DNA of 64,000 nucleotides. Source: Alistipes sp. GTDB lineage: Bacteria > Bacteroidota > Bacteroidia > Bacteroidales > Rikenellaceae. Location: NCBI GenBank assembly GCA_017399485.1, contig JAFQCA010000023.1:1-64000 (forward strand), given 5' to 3'. The notes under the pieces were generated by a model, which ran no database searches, was not told the origin of the DNA, and saw only the letters and a list, made by a program, of their open reading frames with translations. Shown here in pieces: positions 63,200 to 64,000 of the stretch. Both the position numbers and the translations under genes were made by a program. Position 1 is the stretch's first letter, and the number at the start of each line of letters is the position of its first letter.

Positions 63200-64000
63200 C
63201 TAATGGGTATCTTTACCCAACTTCTTGTTAATCTTATATATCTCCTTTCGCATCTGCTCCAGCGTGCCGATAACAAGATAATATTCATATTCCATTACGG
63301 AGTCCTTCATCAAGGACTCATAACGTGCAGGTGCAATGTATGACGATGCTACGTGATGCTCATCTCCTTCAGTGAACGAATCGTATCGCCCTGCCAAGAA
63401 CCCGATTGCTGATGGTGAAAATACAGCAATGCCCCATTGTGAATCATCGACAAAAGCCATCCACTTCTCAGGGACATTTTGGTACACCCCCCAAAAGTGG
63501 TCGGGGTCATTCATAATGAGTTGCTTTACTTCGGTTGATGTAACGGGTTGATTTGTGAAAGGCTCATCTCCAAAATATGCATAAAGATTCTTAAGTGCAG
63601 ATATAAGCCATACGGCAGGAATCTCTTGAGCACAAGATACACCCTCACCATATAGGTCATCTGTGCGGCTGCATATCAATCGATTTCGTACTTTTATCAC
63701 ATTGCCTTTGATTGTGGTCCACTGTTCCATAGTAGCCTCTGCTGGACGATTGGTCATATCCCACTGCATAGGAATACATTTAACGTATGTTTTGTTACCT
63801 TTTTGCCAATGCTCTAAAATCTCTGCGCGGTTATATACATTGTCTCCTACTTGTATAGGATTCCAATTCCAGGGACTCCATACTTCGGCCTGACCTTCTG
63901 CTCTGCGGTCTAGATGCTTGCCTGCATAATATGATTGTTGAATGTAGCGCCCTTCGTCATATATATTTACTATATTACGGTCACTGTCTGCTTTCGATAT
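63200..64000 (-). CDS. Protein of unknown function, 5' end cut by the window edge
   Basis: The minus-strand frame ending at 63200 stays open to the last base of the window (267 codons without a stop), so the Met at 63769 is internal, not the start. The visible part begins ISKADSDRNIVNIYDEGRY and includes IQQSYYAGKHLDRRAEGQ and WSPWNWNPIQVGD, rich in Trp and Tyr, which suggests a secreted carbohydrate-related protein. I do not recognise the family. It is three bases from ruvC and probably cotranscribed with it. Confidence 0.75.
   Translation of the reverse strand: MSKADSDRNIVNIYDEGRYIQQSYYAGKHLDRRAEGQAEVWSPWNWNPIQVGDNVYNRAEILEHWQKGNKTYVKCIPMQWDMTNRPAEATMEQWTTIKGNVIKVRNRLICSRTDDLYGEGVSCAQEIPAVWLISALKNLYAYFGDEPFTNQPVTSTEVKQLIMNDPDHFWGVYQNVPEKWMAFVDDSQWGIAVFSPSAIGFLAGRYDSFTEGDEHHVASSYIAPARYESLMKDSVMEYEYYLVIGTLEQMRKEIYKINKKLGKDTH

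Noticed and set aside
1..64000. CRISPR array, prophage, transposase or integrase
   Set aside because: No regularly spaced repeats and no matching proteins were found on either strand.

Overview
The window comes from a Bacteroidales chromosome (phylum Bacteroidota). The evidence is direct: at least a dozen genes carry the Bacteroidota -7 promoter box TAnnTTTG about 20-40 bases before their start, Shine-Dalgarno sites are mostly absent, the arginine enzyme is the Bacteroides-type succinylornithine carbamoyltransferase, the fumarate reductase is the three-subunit b558 type, and there are fimbrillin-like, LamG and GH20/GH43/GH16 secreted proteins plus a long SusC-like outer-membrane barrel. I cannot fix the family from sequence alone. 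There is no sign of a prophage, an insertion sequence or a CRISPR array.

Layout. 1-9.5 kb: a mixed set with an SGNH hydrolase, a dihydroorotate dehydrogenase-like enzyme, an AraC regulator, a radical SAM protein, dxs with a secreted partner, a lipocalin, an alpha-oxoamine synthase (probably serine palmitoyltransferase) and a LamG lipoprotein. 9.7-12.7 kb: pyrH, a TlpA-like thioredoxin and frr, then a phosphoesterase. 12.8-21.9 kb: a glycogen/alpha-glucan cluster on the minus strand (GH57 amylase, GT4 glycosyltransferase, debranching enzyme, and a 1415-residue glycogen synthase-phosphorylase fusion). 22-30 kb: hemW, pckA with a long structured leader, a GH16-like protein, and the frdCAB fumarate reductase operon. 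PckA, working toward oxaloacetate, and Frd form two ends of the succinate fermentation route. 30-41.4 kb: folate cyclo-ligase, uvrC, two secreted carbohydrate-active proteins, a glycine-tailed outer-membrane barrel, GH20, GNAT and YitT.

41.4-43.1 kb is mostly non-coding and is the most interesting part. It holds an array of strong hairpins, then a promoter-driven, rod-shaped structured RNA of about 258 nt ending in a U-run, then a DprA-like gene and a double promoter with a boxA-like element. 43.1-56.2 kb is the classic block tRNA-Thr, tRNA-Tyr, tRNA-Gly, tuf, tRNA-Trp, secE, nusG, rplK, rplA, rplJ, rplL, rpoB, rpoC, with a three-hairpin attenuator-like gap before rpoB. 56.3-64 kb: tRNA-Arg, the carbamoyltransferase, a fimbrillin-like lipoprotein preceded by an overlooked 39-residue peptide gene, gcvT, a GNAT-like protein, an OhrR-type regulator with two small proteins, ruvC, and a gene cut by the right edge.

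No single new multi-gene system stands out. The best leads are the structured RNA at 42039-42297, the two CxxCxxC triads at the end of the fumarate reductase cytochrome subunit, the pckA leader, and the small peptide in front of the fimbrillin-like gene.
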